A model generated the notes under the pieces. The model saw only the letters and a program-made list of their open reading frames with translations, searched no databases and had not been told where the DNA came from. This document shows, piece after piece, positions 36,788 to 45,945 of a stretch of 64,000 nt of DNA. The stretch is from an uncultured bacterium. GTDB lineage: Bacteria; Planctomycetota; UBA1135; GCA-002686595. The stretch spans positions 21,330 to 85,329 of the forward strand of contig CALCXM010000187.1 in the NCBI GenBank assembly GCA_937905825.1, given 5' to 3'. The position numbers and the translations under genes are program-made. The first letter of the stretch is position 1; every line of letters starts with the position of its first letter.

Positions 36788-38608
36788 CTAGTCACAAAGC
36801 TCAAGGGTCAGCTCGGCTGGAGCCACGGCGGAGAGAGTCACTCGCGACTCGATCGGCGGGCAGTCCTTGTAGCCTTGAAACGAGACGGTGACACTCCCGG
36901 AGTGGTAGTACTTCATGCGGGGCTTGGAAACTCTGTTGTCCGCCTCAAGCCCGTAAACGCTGTTGGGCGCCAGCACTTCGCCGGCCTCATCCCGGAGGGT
37001 CAGATATTCAATGAACTCCATCGCAGGCACACTCACGGCTCTCCCATCGGACACGAGCTCCAGGTTCAACCAAGTCTCGGCGGCTGGACTCAGTTCCACA
37101 AGTCCTGCGCCTTGCCCTGGAGGCGTAGGAATGGTTCCAGACCAAGGAAGATAACCGGGTGCCTGGACGAACAGCCTCGGGTCGGGATTGGTTGTGGCCA
37201 GCTCCCATAGACCCTCCGCTTCTTGCGCCTTCGGGATGGGCCAGGAGCCGCCGTTCTGCGCGAACAGCGCGACGCCGGCCTCGGCCTGCGGGACATCCAA
37301 CCCAGTGATGGCATCCACCACGCGGAACAACGCGACCCTCTCAGATGTTAGGTCGATGGTGAGGTGCGCTGGCTGTCCAACAACGATTTCAAAGGGCACC
37401 TCCACCAGGTCGGGGTGCAACTCCATCCGATACAGTCCAGCCGACAGGTTCTTGAACTCAACCGTTCTCAACTCGCGCCGTGACTCACCTTCGCCAGGCT
37501 CCAGCTCCGATTCCTGCAACCGTGAGCCCGCTTCATCCAGGACGTACAAGGCCACCCGTCGGGCAGCGAGTCGACTCTTGAATCGCACCTCGCAATGAAC
37601 GGAACCGCTAGCTGCCCCTGCTCGAAGCTCTACTTCGATCGAGTCCTTTGCGCTGTCCGCGGGAACCGTGAAGGCTTTCGAGTCCAAGGTGTTGAACGAG
37701 CCGAAGGCGTCGGTCGCATGCTCAAGGACTGCTGTGTAGCTCCCGGGGGCTAACCACGACTCGGCCACCCCATCCGGCACGCTTGCAAGCGAGCCCGAGT
37801 TCGAACCGAGCAGGAGTCTGGCGTAGAGTTCGGGACCCTTCCGCAGGGACACGACCGCTCCCTCGTATCCAACAACCCGCGCGACAAACCGAACCAACTG
37901 TCCCCGGACAAGTCCCACGTTCACTTGGGCGTCCGTTGCCCCCACCGTTATCCTTCCCGTTTGGTATCCAGGCGCGCTGATGCTGACCTTTGTTGGAGCT
38001 GATACTGCCGGGAGCGTGAGCTTCCCTCCGATTCCCTGCGAGTGCCCTGCCGCCCATTGATGGCCGAAGGAAGCGGCGGCTGATTCGATCGCCAGCATTG
38101 ATTCGGAATCGTGGACGTGAAGGATGCTCCCGGAGGTCAGCTCAAGCCGATAGACCCCTTGGTTGATTTCCCTACCGGGGGTGTTCACCTCTGGCTCCTT
38201 CCCCAGGAACCCATCCACGACGAAGGAACCCGGGACGATTGCCGAAGCACTTGGTCCCGGAAACCGAAACGCGCTGGGGGCATGAGAGCGCACGGCAGTT
38301 CCATCCTCGGCCGTCGCCACACACACTCGCCAGGAGTACGGCCTTCCCTCCCACGTAACTACGAGATGGGTGTACTTGTTCTTAGGAATGGCTTCCACGA
38401 TTTCCGAGTCGCCAAGTTGGACCGGTTGCCGTTCCAGAGTCACCGGAGGCCTGTCGCTGCCAATCGGACTGATCTGGGCAGAACCGCTTGGGCCCCCATA
38501 AGGCAGCACGCTCTGGCTGTTGTCTACGCGTCCTGAAGACCGGATCACCACAAGGCAGCATCCAGCCAAAAGAAGCGCCATTGCCAGAATTCTAAGTCTC
38601 ATGGACAT
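36788..38608 (-). CDS. Secreted lipoprotein with repeated beta-sandwich (carboxypeptidase-regulatory-like) segments
   Basis: A 606-residue protein starting MSMRLRILAMALLLAGC. The L-A-G-C lipobox marks lipidation and membrane anchoring. The rest alternates beta strands with features of carboxypeptidase regulatory-like/PEGA-type sandwiches: VSISAPGYQTGRITVGA, LSAGLYRMELHPDLVEV and RLFVQAPGYLPWSG. In each a strand ends in a G-Y/L-Y turn. No catalytic motif is visible. ATG codons at 38608 and 38602 both fit; the signal begins at the second. It is convergent with the propeller gene and divergent from the truncated propeller copy. Confidence 0.7.
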   Translation of the reverse strand: MSMRLRILAMALLLAGCCLVVIRSSGRVDNSQSVLPYGGPSGSAQISPIGSDRPPVTLERQPVQLGDSEIVEAIPKNKYTHLVVTWEGRPYSWRVCVATAEDGTAVRSHAPSAFRFPGPSASAIVPGSFVVDGFLGKEPEVNTPGREINQGVYRLELTSGSILHVHDSESMLAIESAAASFGHQWAAGHSQGIGGKLTLPAVSAPTKVSISAPGYQTGRITVGATDAQVNVGLVRGQLVRFVARVVGYEGAVVSLRKGPELYARLLLGSNSGSLASVPDGVAESWLAPGSYTAVLEHATDAFGSFNTLDSKAFTVPADSAKDSIEVELRAGAASGSVHCEVRFKSRLAARRVALYVLDEAGSRLQESELEPGEGESRRELRTVEFKNLSAGLYRMELHPDLVEVPFEIVVGQPAHLTIDLTSERVALFRVVDAITGLDVPQAEAGVALFAQNGGSWPIPKAQEAEGLWELATTNPDPRLFVQAPGYLPWSGTIPTPPGQGAGLVELSPAAETWLNLELVSDGRAVSVPAMEFIEYLTLRDEAGEVLAPNSVYGLEADNRVSKPRMKYYHSGSVTVSFQGYKDCPPIESRVTLSAVAPAELTLELCD

Positions 38609-38791
38609 TCGGTGTGGCGATGGAGTCAGCGCCGACAACAATTGGGAAGTCCCGTCCCCATCCTCTCAAGCGGAGCAGTCAGCGGAGCGCGGCCGTGCGG
38701 GGTCGAATCGGGATGGCGAGGTACACCTTGAATGATATCCTCGACTCTTGGTTCTCGCTGCCGCTCTCGGAACCACACCTGGAGAATTGCA

Positions 38792-39058
38792 ATGGCTCGG
38801 AATTCAGCTCGCCCTGGATCCCTTCGCTCATTCGCCGCTGCTTGCACCGCCCTCGTGCTTGGTGGCCTCGCGTCCGTACAAACCCAAGGGCGAATTCATG
38901 CCTGGGATTCTGCTGAGCACGAACAGTTCAGCACCCTCTCTAGCGGGAACGACTTCATCCAAATCGCGGGCGGCGGGAGCGCGAATCCAGCGCGCAAACT
39001 TCACGCGCAAGACCTCACCCCGTCGGCGGACAAGATCACGCCGGTGCTCGGGGCTTAG
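38792..39058 (+). pseudogene. Truncated RCC1-type propeller gene (N-terminal remnant)
   Basis: The 88 codons give a signal peptide (SFAAACTALVLGGLASVQTQ) and then GRIHAWDSAEHEQFSTLSSG and NDFIQIAGGG. This aligns closely with the N-terminus of the propeller protein at 35333 (GRIHGWGSDLEGQISNIPAG, NDFIKVAGGG). Similarity stops abruptly near 38980, after the first blade. The remaining codons (SANPARKLHAQDLTPSADKI...) match nothing in the propellers but run antisense to a degenerate copy of the end of the adjacent SDR gene. A good ribosome site (GGAGAATTGCAATG) is still present. It cannot make a functional propeller. Confidence 0.75.
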
Positions 39059-39795
39059 CGCAAGCCCACGCCGCCGTCGACGGGTAGGATCACGCCGGTG
39101 ATGGCGGAGGCTCTTGGGCTGGCGAGGAAGGCGACGGTGGCCGCGATTTCGTCGGGAGTGCCGGGGCGGCCGATGGGCGTGGCGGCGGTCAGGTGGGCGC
39201 GGGTTGCGGGATCGATCTTCTCGAGCGTCCGCGCGGTTTCGACGAGACCCGGTTCGACGAGATTGCAAGTAACCCCGTAGCGACCGACTTCCGCGGCGAC
39301 GCTGCGGGTTAGTCCTTCGAGACCTGCCTTCGCCGTGGAGTACGCCACTTGCCCTACCGCACCGAGACGGCCGGCCACGGAACCGATGTGGATCACGCGA
39401 CCCCAACCGGCGGACTTCATGGCGGGCAAAACGAATTGAGTCAGGCGCAGGGCGGCGACCAGGTCCACGTCGAGCACGGCCTGGATCTCTTCGGGCGCGA
39501 TGTCTTCCAAGGGGCCGTAGGTTGCGAAGACCGCAGCATTGTTCACGAGGATGTCGATCGGTTGCTTGACCTTGGCCATGTGCTCGAAGAGTTCTGGCGA
39601 GCGGATGTCGCCGGCCAGAGCTTGGGCACGGAAGCCTTCCTTGCGAATCTGCTCCCCCACCGCTTCGATGCGCTGCATGGTGCGCGCAACCAGCACAAGT
39701 TCAGCCCCTTGCCGCGCGAGGTGCATGGCGATGGCCGCGCCGATGCCCGTGCCTGCTCCCGTGACGAGGGCGGTCTTGCCGGCTAGCTCGGTCAA
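39055..39795 (-). CDS. SDR-family oxidoreductase (FabG-like)
   Basis: A 246-residue classical short-chain dehydrogenase/reductase. The NAD(P) motif is TGAGTGIG (residues 12-19), followed by NNAA in strand 4. The catalytic Ser is in HIGSVAG and the Y-x-x-x-K is YSTAK, with PG after strand 6 and a terminal ITGVILPVDGG. Arg residues after the Gly-rich motif (ARTMQR) suggest NADP preference. Similarity to 3-oxoacyl-ACP reductase is general to this group and the substrate is unknown. It overlaps the HD gene by 4 nt and is the last gene of the ilvE-HD-SDR run. A decayed duplicate of its last codons lies just after its stop. Confidence 0.92.
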   Translation of the reverse strand: MTELAGKTALVTGAGTGIGAAIAMHLARQGAELVLVARTMQRIEAVGEQIRKEGFRAQALAGDIRSPELFEHMAKVKQPIDILVNNAAVFATYGPLEDIAPEEIQAVLDVDLVAALRLTQFVLPAMKSAGWGRVIHIGSVAGRLGAVGQVAYSTAKAGLEGLTRSVAAEVGRYGVTCNLVEPGLVETARTLEKIDPATRAHLTAATPIGRPGTPDEIAATVAFLASPRASAITGVILPVDGGVGLR

Positions 39796-40370
39796 CCCGC
39801 GCTGTTCGCTTGCCCCATCAGGCCGAGCTCTGCGCCGTGCCCGCGCAGGGCGTCGATAATGAATTGGATGTGCTCGGTGGGATCCACCTCGAGCATTTCC
39901 ATGCCAGCAGTGACTTCATCCCGTTCCACCTTGGCGGCGAAGGATTTGTTCTTGAGCTTCTTTTTCACGGACTTTGGCGTCAGGGAGGCGATGCCGTCCG
40001 GACGCACATGACAACAAGCGCCGACAAAACCAGTCAACTCGTCGCAAGCGAGCAAGGCCTTGTCCAAGGTACTGTCGTAGGAAACGCCCCACTTCGTGTA
40101 GTGCGCGGAGATCGCGTGGGCGATTTGCTCTTCCCCTTCTTCGCGCAACCAAGCGACCACTCTTGCGGGATGCTCATCAGGCCAAGCTTCGTAATCTGCG
40201 TCGTGCAGGAGACCGGCCAAACCCCAGGACGGCACGTCTTCCTCGCCCTTCCCATAGCGCAAGGCAGCGGCGCGCATCACGATCTCCACCGCGCGAGCGT
40301 GGTTGAGCAGAGCGTCCGACTTCGTCCACTCCCGTAGCTTTTGTTCCGCGAGGTCCTGAGTGAGCGCCAT
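39792..40370 (-). CDS. HD-domain hydrolase
   Basis: A 192-residue HD-superfamily protein with LLHDADYE (HD pair at residues 56-57) and upstream His in LLNHARAVE, a layout seen in small predicted phosphohydrolases. A later AISAHYT and a CDELTGF helix supply the other likely metal-site His and Asp. The substrate is unknown; relatives act on nucleotides or phosphorylated metabolites. It is translationally coupled to the SDR gene (4-nt overlap) and lies 12 nt after the ilvE stop, so the three form one operon. Confidence 0.82.
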   Translation of the reverse strand: MALTQDLAEQKLREWTKSDALLNHARAVEIVMRAAALRYGKGEEDVPSWGLAGLLHDADYEAWPDEHPARVVAWLREEGEEQIAHAISAHYTKWGVSYDSTLDKALLACDELTGFVGACCHVRPDGIASLTPKSVKKKLKNKSFAAKVERDEVTAGMEMLEVDPTEHIQFIIDALRGHGAELGLMGQANSAG

Positions 40371-40382
40371 GGGTTGTCCTAG

Positions 40383-41303
40383 TTAAACTTGAGTGAGCCA
40401 GCCGTGCCGATCCGGGACACGACCGAGCAAGATGTCAAAGTAAGCAGCCTGCAGTTGTTTCGTGATCGGACCGGCCTTGCCTTCCGCGACGAGCTTGCCA
40501 TCCACGGAGCGAATGGGCGTGATCTCCGCCGCGGTGCCCGTAAAGAAGACTTCCTCCGAAGTGTAGAGCAGCTCGCGCGGGATGCGCATTTGCTCGACTG
40601 TCAGCCCTAGGTCTTTGGCCAGTTGAATCGCGTAACCGCGGGTGATGCCCGGCAAAATCGAGTTGCCCAGGGGCGGAGTGAGCAAGGCTCCTTCGCGCAC
40701 AAAGAAGATGTTCTCGCCGCTACCCTCGCAAACGTAGCCATCCACATCGAGCACCACACCCTCCGCGTAGCCGTGGCGCTTGGCCTCGGTCACCACCAGT
40801 TGCGAGTTCAGGTAGTTGCCAGCAGCTTTCGCCATGGCGGGGTGGGTGTCAGGAGCCATGCGGCGCCAGCTCGAGACACCGACATCCACCCCTTGCTGCA
40901 AAGCATCCGCTCCCATCAAGGAGCCCCAAGGGAACGCAGCCACGGCGACTTCTACTGGAGCGTCGGTCGGATCCACTCCGAGCTCACCATAACCCCGGAA
41001 CACGAAGGGCCGGATGTAGCAGGCTTCGTGACCGGTATCGCGCACGGTTTCCACCACGGCCTTGACGATCTCCGCCGGCGTGAAGGGAATCGGCATGCCG
41101 ATGATCTTGCAGGTGTCGAAGAGCCGGTCCACGTGTTGCTTGAGCCCGACGATGTTCGGACCCTTCTCGCCTTTGTAGGCGCGAATCCCTTCAAACGCCC
41201 CACTGCCGTAGTGGATGACGTGGGACAGGATGTGAACCTGAGCTTGGTCCCAAGGAATGAGCTCACCGTTGAACCACAGGCGTTCGGAAGGGATGACTTT
41301 CAT
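40383..41303 (-). CDS. ilvE: Branched-chain amino acid aminotransferase
   Basis: A 306-residue fold-type IV PLP enzyme that interconverts Leu, Ile and Val with their 2-oxo acids. Typical blocks are LWFNGELIPWDQAQVHILSH and HYGSGAFEGIRAY at the start, the Schiff-base Lys in MAKAAGNYLNSQL, VCEGSGENIFFV, and FFTGTAAEITPIRSVD near the end. The ATG at 41303 is preferred because it gives MKVIPSERLWFNG, the usual N-terminus. It heads the ilvE-HD-SDR operon and lies beside the 2-oxoacid:ferredoxin oxidoreductase genes, consistent with branched-chain amino acid turnover. Confidence 0.93.
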   Translation of the reverse strand: MKVIPSERLWFNGELIPWDQAQVHILSHVIHYGSGAFEGIRAYKGEKGPNIVGLKQHVDRLFDTCKIIGMPIPFTPAEIVKAVVETVRDTGHEACYIRPFVFRGYGELGVDPTDAPVEVAVAAFPWGSLMGADALQQGVDVGVSSWRRMAPDTHPAMAKAAGNYLNSQLVVTEAKRHGYAEGVVLDVDGYVCEGSGENIFFVREGALLTPPLGNSILPGITRGYAIQLAKDLGLTVEQMRIPRELLYTSEEVFFTGTAAEITPIRSVDGKLVAEGKAGPITKQLQAAYFDILLGRVPDRHGWLTQV

Positions 41304-41445
41304 GGCCGCAAATATACGGAAAGCGGCTGCCAAAAGGGGACAGGTTCTGGGGCACGATCACGACCTGCTGCCCTTGAAAAGCGAGTCTCAGGGCCCAGCC
41401 GTCTCTGGTGACATCCCCCCCCGAGCCGCCGCGCATCAACGAAAG

Positions 41446-41480
41446 AAGCGCGATCCCCGCCATCGGAGGGAATCGCGCTT
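41446..41480 (-). terminator. Hairpin between korB and ilvE
   Basis: AAGCGCGATCCCC (41446-41458) pairs with 41468-41480 with one mismatch and a 9-nt loop. It lies in the 222-nt gap after korB. A second small stem (CGCGGG at 41491, CCCGCG at 41515) directly follows the korB stop. Together they probably separate the two operons. Confidence 0.55.
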
Positions 41481-41525
41481 GGAAGTCAGTCGCGGGCCCC
41501 GTTCAGGACCCAGACCCGCGGGACG

Positions 41526-42515
41526 CTACTTTACGTCCCAGCACTCGCCTGCGTAGATCAGGTCCTTGAGAGTGCCTCTGCCTTTCTTCGCGACGGCTTC
41601 GTCGAGCTGGCGGTTGACGGCTTCGTCGTAGACCACGGCGTCGACCACGTGGAAGATTCCGAGGGGGTTCGGCATCTCCGGGTCATGGTCTAGGGTGGAC
41701 ATGGCGAAGGCAGCGGCGGCCGAACCAGTGGGGTCCCAGACGGCGGCGTCTGCGGCGGAGCAACGCACGATAGCGCCACCTTCCCAACGCAGGCCTTTTT
41801 CGCCGTCGTTGCCGTAGACCATCTTCTCGCCGGGGATCAAGTCCACGCTGCGATCGTCACGGATCTTCTTGTCGGACATCTCCCCGAAGCAACCGTCGTT
41901 GAAGATCACGCAGTTCTGGTAGATCTCGACGAAGGAGGCGCCCTTGTGCGCGGCCGCGGCCTTCAAGATGCGCGCCATGTGCTTGAGATTCGTGTCGATG
42001 GTGCGCGCGACGAAGGTCGAGTTGCAACCAAGCGCAAAGCTCAGCGGGTTGAAGGGCCGGTCGATGGAACCCATCGGCGACGTCTTCGTGCGCGTGGTCA
42101 CGGGCGAGGTCGGGGAGTACTGACCTTTGGTCAGACCGTAGATCTCGTTGTTGAACAGCATCAGGTTGACGTTCACATTACGACGCAGCAAGTGCGCCAA
42201 GTGATTGCCACCGATCGAAAGAGCATCCCCGTCGCCGGTCACGATCCAGGTCGAGATGTCCGGGTTGGCCGCGGCGAGGCCGGTCGCAACTGCCGGTGCG
42301 CGGCCGTGAATGGTATGGAACCCGTAGGTGTCCATGTAGTAGGGGAAACGGCTAGAGCAGCCAATTCCACTCACGAAGGCCACGTTGTCCTTGTGGACCC
42401 CGAGCTCAGCGCAAACACCCTGCACCACATTGAGAATGGCGTAGTCCCCACAACCGGGGCACCAGCGAACATCCTGATTGGACTTGAAGTCCTTTTTCGT
42501 CAGCGTTTCAGACAT
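41526..42515 (-). CDS. korB: 2-oxoacid:ferredoxin oxidoreductase, beta (TPP) subunit
   Basis: A 329-residue thiamine-pyrophosphate subunit of the KorAB type. WCPGCGDYAIL and GIGCSSRFPYY carry conserved Cys residues, probably for an iron-sulfur cluster. GDGDALSIGGNHLAHLLRR is the TPP/Mg motif (G-D-G...N), and FNNEIYGLTKGQYSPTS is typical of 2-oxoglutarate enzymes. It converts 2-oxoglutarate (or a related 2-oxo acid) and CoA to the acyl-CoA, reducing ferredoxin. Its start lies 2 nt from the korA stop, so the two are coupled. Specificity for 2-oxoglutarate is inferred from family likeness. Confidence 0.92.
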   Translation of the reverse strand: MSETLTKKDFKSNQDVRWCPGCGDYAILNVVQGVCAELGVHKDNVAFVSGIGCSSRFPYYMDTYGFHTIHGRAPAVATGLAAANPDISTWIVTGDGDALSIGGNHLAHLLRRNVNVNLMLFNNEIYGLTKGQYSPTSPVTTRTKTSPMGSIDRPFNPLSFALGCNSTFVARTIDTNLKHMARILKAAAAHKGASFVEIYQNCVIFNDGCFGEMSDKKIRDDRSVDLIPGEKMVYGNDGEKGLRWEGGAIVRCSAADAAVWDPTGSAAAAFAMSTLDHDPEMPNPLGIFHVVDAVVYDEAVNRQLDEAVAKKGRGTLKDLIYAGECWDVK

Positions 42516-42517
42516 GT

Positions 42518-44386
42518 CTAGTTCTCCAGCAGGCCTTCGATCTTGCCGGCAAGCTCGTGGGCAGATAGGGGAAGACCGAGGACTCGGCCGTGCGATAGGA
42601 ATTCAACGCCCGGGTACTCCGCGCGCAAGATACGAGCCAGTTGGCCCAGGTTGATCTCAGGGACTAGGACCTGCTTGAAGTTCGCGAAGATCTCGGCGAG
42701 ACCGTGCGGCAGCGGGAAGAGGTGGCGCAGGTGCATTTGACTGACCTCTTTGCCCTTGCGACGGAGCGCCTCGCAAGACTCGGTGATCGCGCCGTAGGTC
42801 GAACCCCAACCGAGAACGAGCAGGTCGCCTTTGGCGGGTCCGTGCACCTCGGGAGTCTTGATGCTGTCCCGGATGCCTGCAACCTTTTCAGCGCGGGCGT
42901 GAACCATGAACTCGTGGTTCTCGGAGTCGTAGCAGACACTGCCGGTCAGGTGCGCCTTTTCAAGACCACCGATGCGGTGTGCCAGTCCAGGCGTGCCGGG
43001 CTTGGCCCACGGGCGTGCGCCCTTTTCGTCGCGGGAGTAGGGCAAGAACTCTTCCCCTTCCTTGGCCACGGCGAACTTCTGCTTGATCTTGGGCAGCTCG
43101 TCAATGTTCGGCAGCTTCCAAGGCTCGGCGCCGTTGGCGATGTAACCATCGGTCAACAAGATGACGGGCGTCATGTACTCGACCGCGATGCGGCAAGCTT
43201 CAATCGCGCACTCGAATGCGTCGGAGACCGTGGCACAAGCCAGAACCGGAATCGGCGCCTCGCCGTTGCGTCCGTAGATCGCTTGGTTGAGGTCCGCTTG
43301 CTCAGTCTTCGTGGGCAAGCCCGTGGAAGGACCACCGCGCTGGACGTTGACAACCACGAGCGGAAGCTCGGTCATCAGGGCCAAACCCATGGCCTCGGTC
43401 TTGAGCGCCATGCCCGGTCCGGAAGTCGAAGTGCAGCCGAGCTTGCCAGCAAAGGAAGCGCCGATCGCAGCACACACGGCAGCGATCTCGTCCTCCATCT
43501 GGAGCGTCGTCACGCGATAGTGCTTGTGGGCCGCCAAGGTCTCGAGGATCGTGGTGGCCGGCGTGATCGGGTAGGAACCGCAAACCAGCTCGAGGCCAGC
43601 GAGTTCCGCGCCCGTGATGAGGCCCAGCGCGATGGCCGGGTTGCCCATGATGTTGCGGTAGGTGCCGGCGGGCAGGTCTTCACACTTCGGAACTTCGAAG
43701 CGTCCTTGGAACAACTGGTGGATGTCGCCAGCGTTGAAGCCCGAGCGCAAGGCAAGGATGTTGGCGGCGGCAAGTTCAGGTGCTTTCTCACCGAACTTCT
43801 TCTGCAGCCAATCTTCCGTGGGCTTCAGATCCCGGCTGTACAGCCAGTACATGAGGCCCAGGGTGTAGAGGTTCTTGCAACGCTCGGCGTCCTTCTTCGA
43901 AAGGCCGCTGTCCTTCAGGGCTTCCTGCACGCGCGCGTTGATGTCGATCGCGATCACGCGGTAGCCGTCGAGGGTTCCGTCTTCGAGCGGGTTGGTCTCG
44001 AGCTCGGCCTTCTTCAGGTCGTTCTTGCCGAAGTTGCCGGTGTTGGCGAGGATCAGACCGCCGGGCTTGATCTGCTTGTAGTTCACCGCGAGGGCCGCCG
44101 GGTTCATGGCGACCAACACGTCGGGGGCGTCCCCGGGGGTGTGGATGTCCGTAGAGCTGAACGCCAGTTGGAATCCGGACACACCTGCGCGCGTGCCGAT
44201 TGGCGCGCGAATCTCAGCGGGGTAGTCCGGCAAGGTTGCCAGGTCGTTGCCCGCGAGAGCGCTGGTGGTGGTGAACTGGTTTCCAGTGAGCTGCATGCCG
44301 TCACCGGAGTCTCCCGCGAAGCGGATGACAACGGTCTCTGCCTGTTGGAGGGGCAGTTCGGCGCCGATATCTGTGGGGGTGGTCAT
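42518..44386 (-). CDS. korA: 2-oxoacid:ferredoxin oxidoreductase, fused gamma-alpha subunit
   Basis: A 622-residue subunit. Residues about 18-200 are the gamma domain (RFAGDSGDGMQLTGNQF, then PDYPAEIRAPIGT). Residues about 235-440 are the alpha pyrimidine-binding domain (GSYPITPATTILE, SGPGMALKTEAMGLA, VQRGGPSTGLPTKTEQ). A C-terminal domain II follows (LLVLGWGSTYGAI, HLRHLFPLP). Fusion of gamma and alpha is normal for this KorA class. There is no ferredoxin-like 4Fe-4S domain, so electrons must pass to an external ferredoxin. The pair could link 2-oxoglutarate oxidation to reduced ferredoxin and feed succinyl-CoA, the same product as the mutase. Confidence 0.93.
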   Translation of the reverse strand: MTTPTDIGAELPLQQAETVVIRFAGDSGDGMQLTGNQFTTTSALAGNDLATLPDYPAEIRAPIGTRAGVSGFQLAFSSTDIHTPGDAPDVLVAMNPAALAVNYKQIKPGGLILANTGNFGKNDLKKAELETNPLEDGTLDGYRVIAIDINARVQEALKDSGLSKKDAERCKNLYTLGLMYWLYSRDLKPTEDWLQKKFGEKAPELAAANILALRSGFNAGDIHQLFQGRFEVPKCEDLPAGTYRNIMGNPAIALGLITGAELAGLELVCGSYPITPATTILETLAAHKHYRVTTLQMEDEIAAVCAAIGASFAGKLGCTSTSGPGMALKTEAMGLALMTELPLVVVNVQRGGPSTGLPTKTEQADLNQAIYGRNGEAPIPVLACATVSDAFECAIEACRIAVEYMTPVILLTDGYIANGAEPWKLPNIDELPKIKQKFAVAKEGEEFLPYSRDEKGARPWAKPGTPGLAHRIGGLEKAHLTGSVCYDSENHEFMVHARAEKVAGIRDSIKTPEVHGPAKGDLLVLGWGSTYGAITESCEALRRKGKEVSQMHLRHLFPLPHGLAEIFANFKQVLVPEINLGQLARILRAEYPGVEFLSHGRVLGLPLSAHELAGKIEGLLEN

Positions 44387-44730
44387 GTTGGCAGTTTGTC
44401 CCGGGTGCGGTGCTTCCGGATCCTGGGAACTCCCCTCGGTGGGGTGGCCGGTGGTGAGGTCAATTCGAGGTCAGATTCGGTCTGAATCGCCCGCTCATTC
44501 GGTTTGCGGACGTCGGGATCAAGCCGGGTATCTAGCGATGATTTTGGGCGGCGATTCTACCGAGTGGAATGGGTAGAGAGGGTTCCTGTTGAGGATTCGT
44601 CCAACTCCTTTCGCAACCTGGAAGCTTTTCCCGCTCTTGTGCGGCGAATCAGACCTATGAGAAGGAGATCGGTGGGGACTACGGGGACGCGCAGACCTCA
44701 TCTTCCATCCTGGTGTACGATTTCCGAGCC
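44387..44730. other. Divergent intergenic region between korA and the FIST gene, 344 nt
   Basis: No gene is visible. The direct repeat GAGGTCA at 44456-44462 and 44467-44473 is phased by 11 bp and followed by the palindrome GATTC-N5-GAATC, about 70-100 nt before the korA start. It could be an operator. Confidence 0.35.
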
Positions 44731-45945
44731 ATGACCGACACTCGCTTCGCCTCCGCATTCTCCCTGCGCCACGACTGCACCCTCGCCCTGCGGGAAGCCT
44801 GCGAAACCTTGAAGGAGGGCCTTGGCGGCCGATCTCCAGACCTGCTCGTGCTCTTCGTTTCCCCTCACCACGCGGCGGAATACGACGAATTGGCCTCCCG
44901 AGTGGGCAGCATGACCGGCGCGCGAGTCCTGGTTGGCTGCGCTGGCGAGAGCGTCATCGGGGGCTCCCGGGAGCTCGAGCGCACCCCCGCCATCTCCCTC
45001 TGGGCCGTGGTCTGCGAAGACCTCGATCTGCACCCGTTCCGTCTGATGGCTCACCCCGCCGAGGGCGGCGCTCCCGGCAACGAAGACTCCATCGCGTACC
45101 CCGGCCATCTGGACTTCTCCAACCTGCCCCACCGACCCGGGGACAGCCTGCTGCTCTTCGCCGATCCCTACAGCTTCCCGGTCTCCGACTACCTCGAAAA
45201 GCTCCACCGCGAGGCCCCCGGCCTGCCCGTCACCGGCGGCCTGGCGAGCGCTGCCCGCCAACCAGGAGAGAGTGCCCTTTTCTTGGGGGGCGAACGCCGC
45301 AACCAAGGCGCCGTGGGCGTCTACATGCGCGGCGGAATCGAGCTCACCAACGTCATCAGCCAGGCCTACCGCCCCATCGGGCGCCCCTGGGTGATCACCT
45401 CCGCCTCCGGCACTCTGGTTAAGAAGCTTGGTGGAAAGACAGCACATAGCGTTCTTTTGAACACCCTGAACAGCCTTCCAGCGGAGGTCCGCGCCAGCCT
45501 GCGCATGGCGCCCATGCTGGGCGTCGCCTGGGATCCCATGAGGTCCGAATTCGACGCCTCCGACTTCCTCGCCCACCCGATCCGCGGCATCGCCCCCCAA
45601 GAGGAAGCCCTCGTGCTCACCAGCCAAGTGCGCGTGGGCCAGACCGTGCAGTTCATGATCCGCGATCCGCGCTCGGCTGGGGATGATCTGTCCCAACGAC
45701 TCCAACGCTACGGGGAAAGTCCGCCGGCCCACCCGAGCCAAGCCGGTGCCTTGGTCTTCACTTGCAACGGCCGCGGCAGCCGCATGTTCGACGAGCCCGA
45801 CCACGACTCGAGTCGCGTGCAAGCGCATCTTGGAGAGGGAGTTCCCATGGCGGGCTTCTTCGCTGGCGGCGAAATCGGAGTGCTCGGCGATCGCAGCCAG
45901 TTGCAAGGGTTCACCGCATCGACAGCGGTGTACCGGGCGCGCTAG
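44731..45945 (+). CDS. FIST-domain sensory protein
   Basis: A 404-residue protein with the FIST N-terminal domain (residues about 20-220; LVLFVSPHHAAEYDELA, GCAGESVIGGSRE) and the FIST C-terminal domain (about 225-400; HPIRGIAPQEEALVLTSQV, ALVFTCNGRGSRMF, AGFFAGGEIG). FIST is an intracellular sensory module predicted to bind small ligands, perhaps amino acids, and is often fused to signalling domains. Here it is free-standing with no output domain. ATG 44731 is preferred to the GTG at 44713, which would add only MYDFRA. No operon partner is obvious. Confidence 0.85.
   Translation: MTDTRFASAFSLRHDCTLALREACETLKEGLGGRSPDLLVLFVSPHHAAEYDELASRVGSMTGARVLVGCAGESVIGGSRELERTPAISLWAVVCEDLDLHPFRLMAHPAEGGAPGNEDSIAYPGHLDFSNLPHRPGDSLLLFADPYSFPVSDYLEKLHREAPGLPVTGGLASAARQPGESALFLGGERRNQGAVGVYMRGGIELTNVISQAYRPIGRPWVITSASGTLVKKLGGKTAHSVLLNTLNSLPAEVRASLRMAPMLGVAWDPMRSEFDASDFLAHPIRGIAPQEEALVLTSQVRVGQTVQFMIRDPRSAGDDLSQRLQRYGESPPAHPSQAGALVFTCNGRGSRMFDEPDHDSSRVQAHLGEGVPMAGFFAGGEIGVLGDRSQLQGFTASTAVYRAR

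Noticed and set aside
42704..44485. 593-residue plus-strand open frame opposite korA
   Set aside because: A shadow of korA: its sequence is Gly/Arg/His-rich with no recognisable motif.
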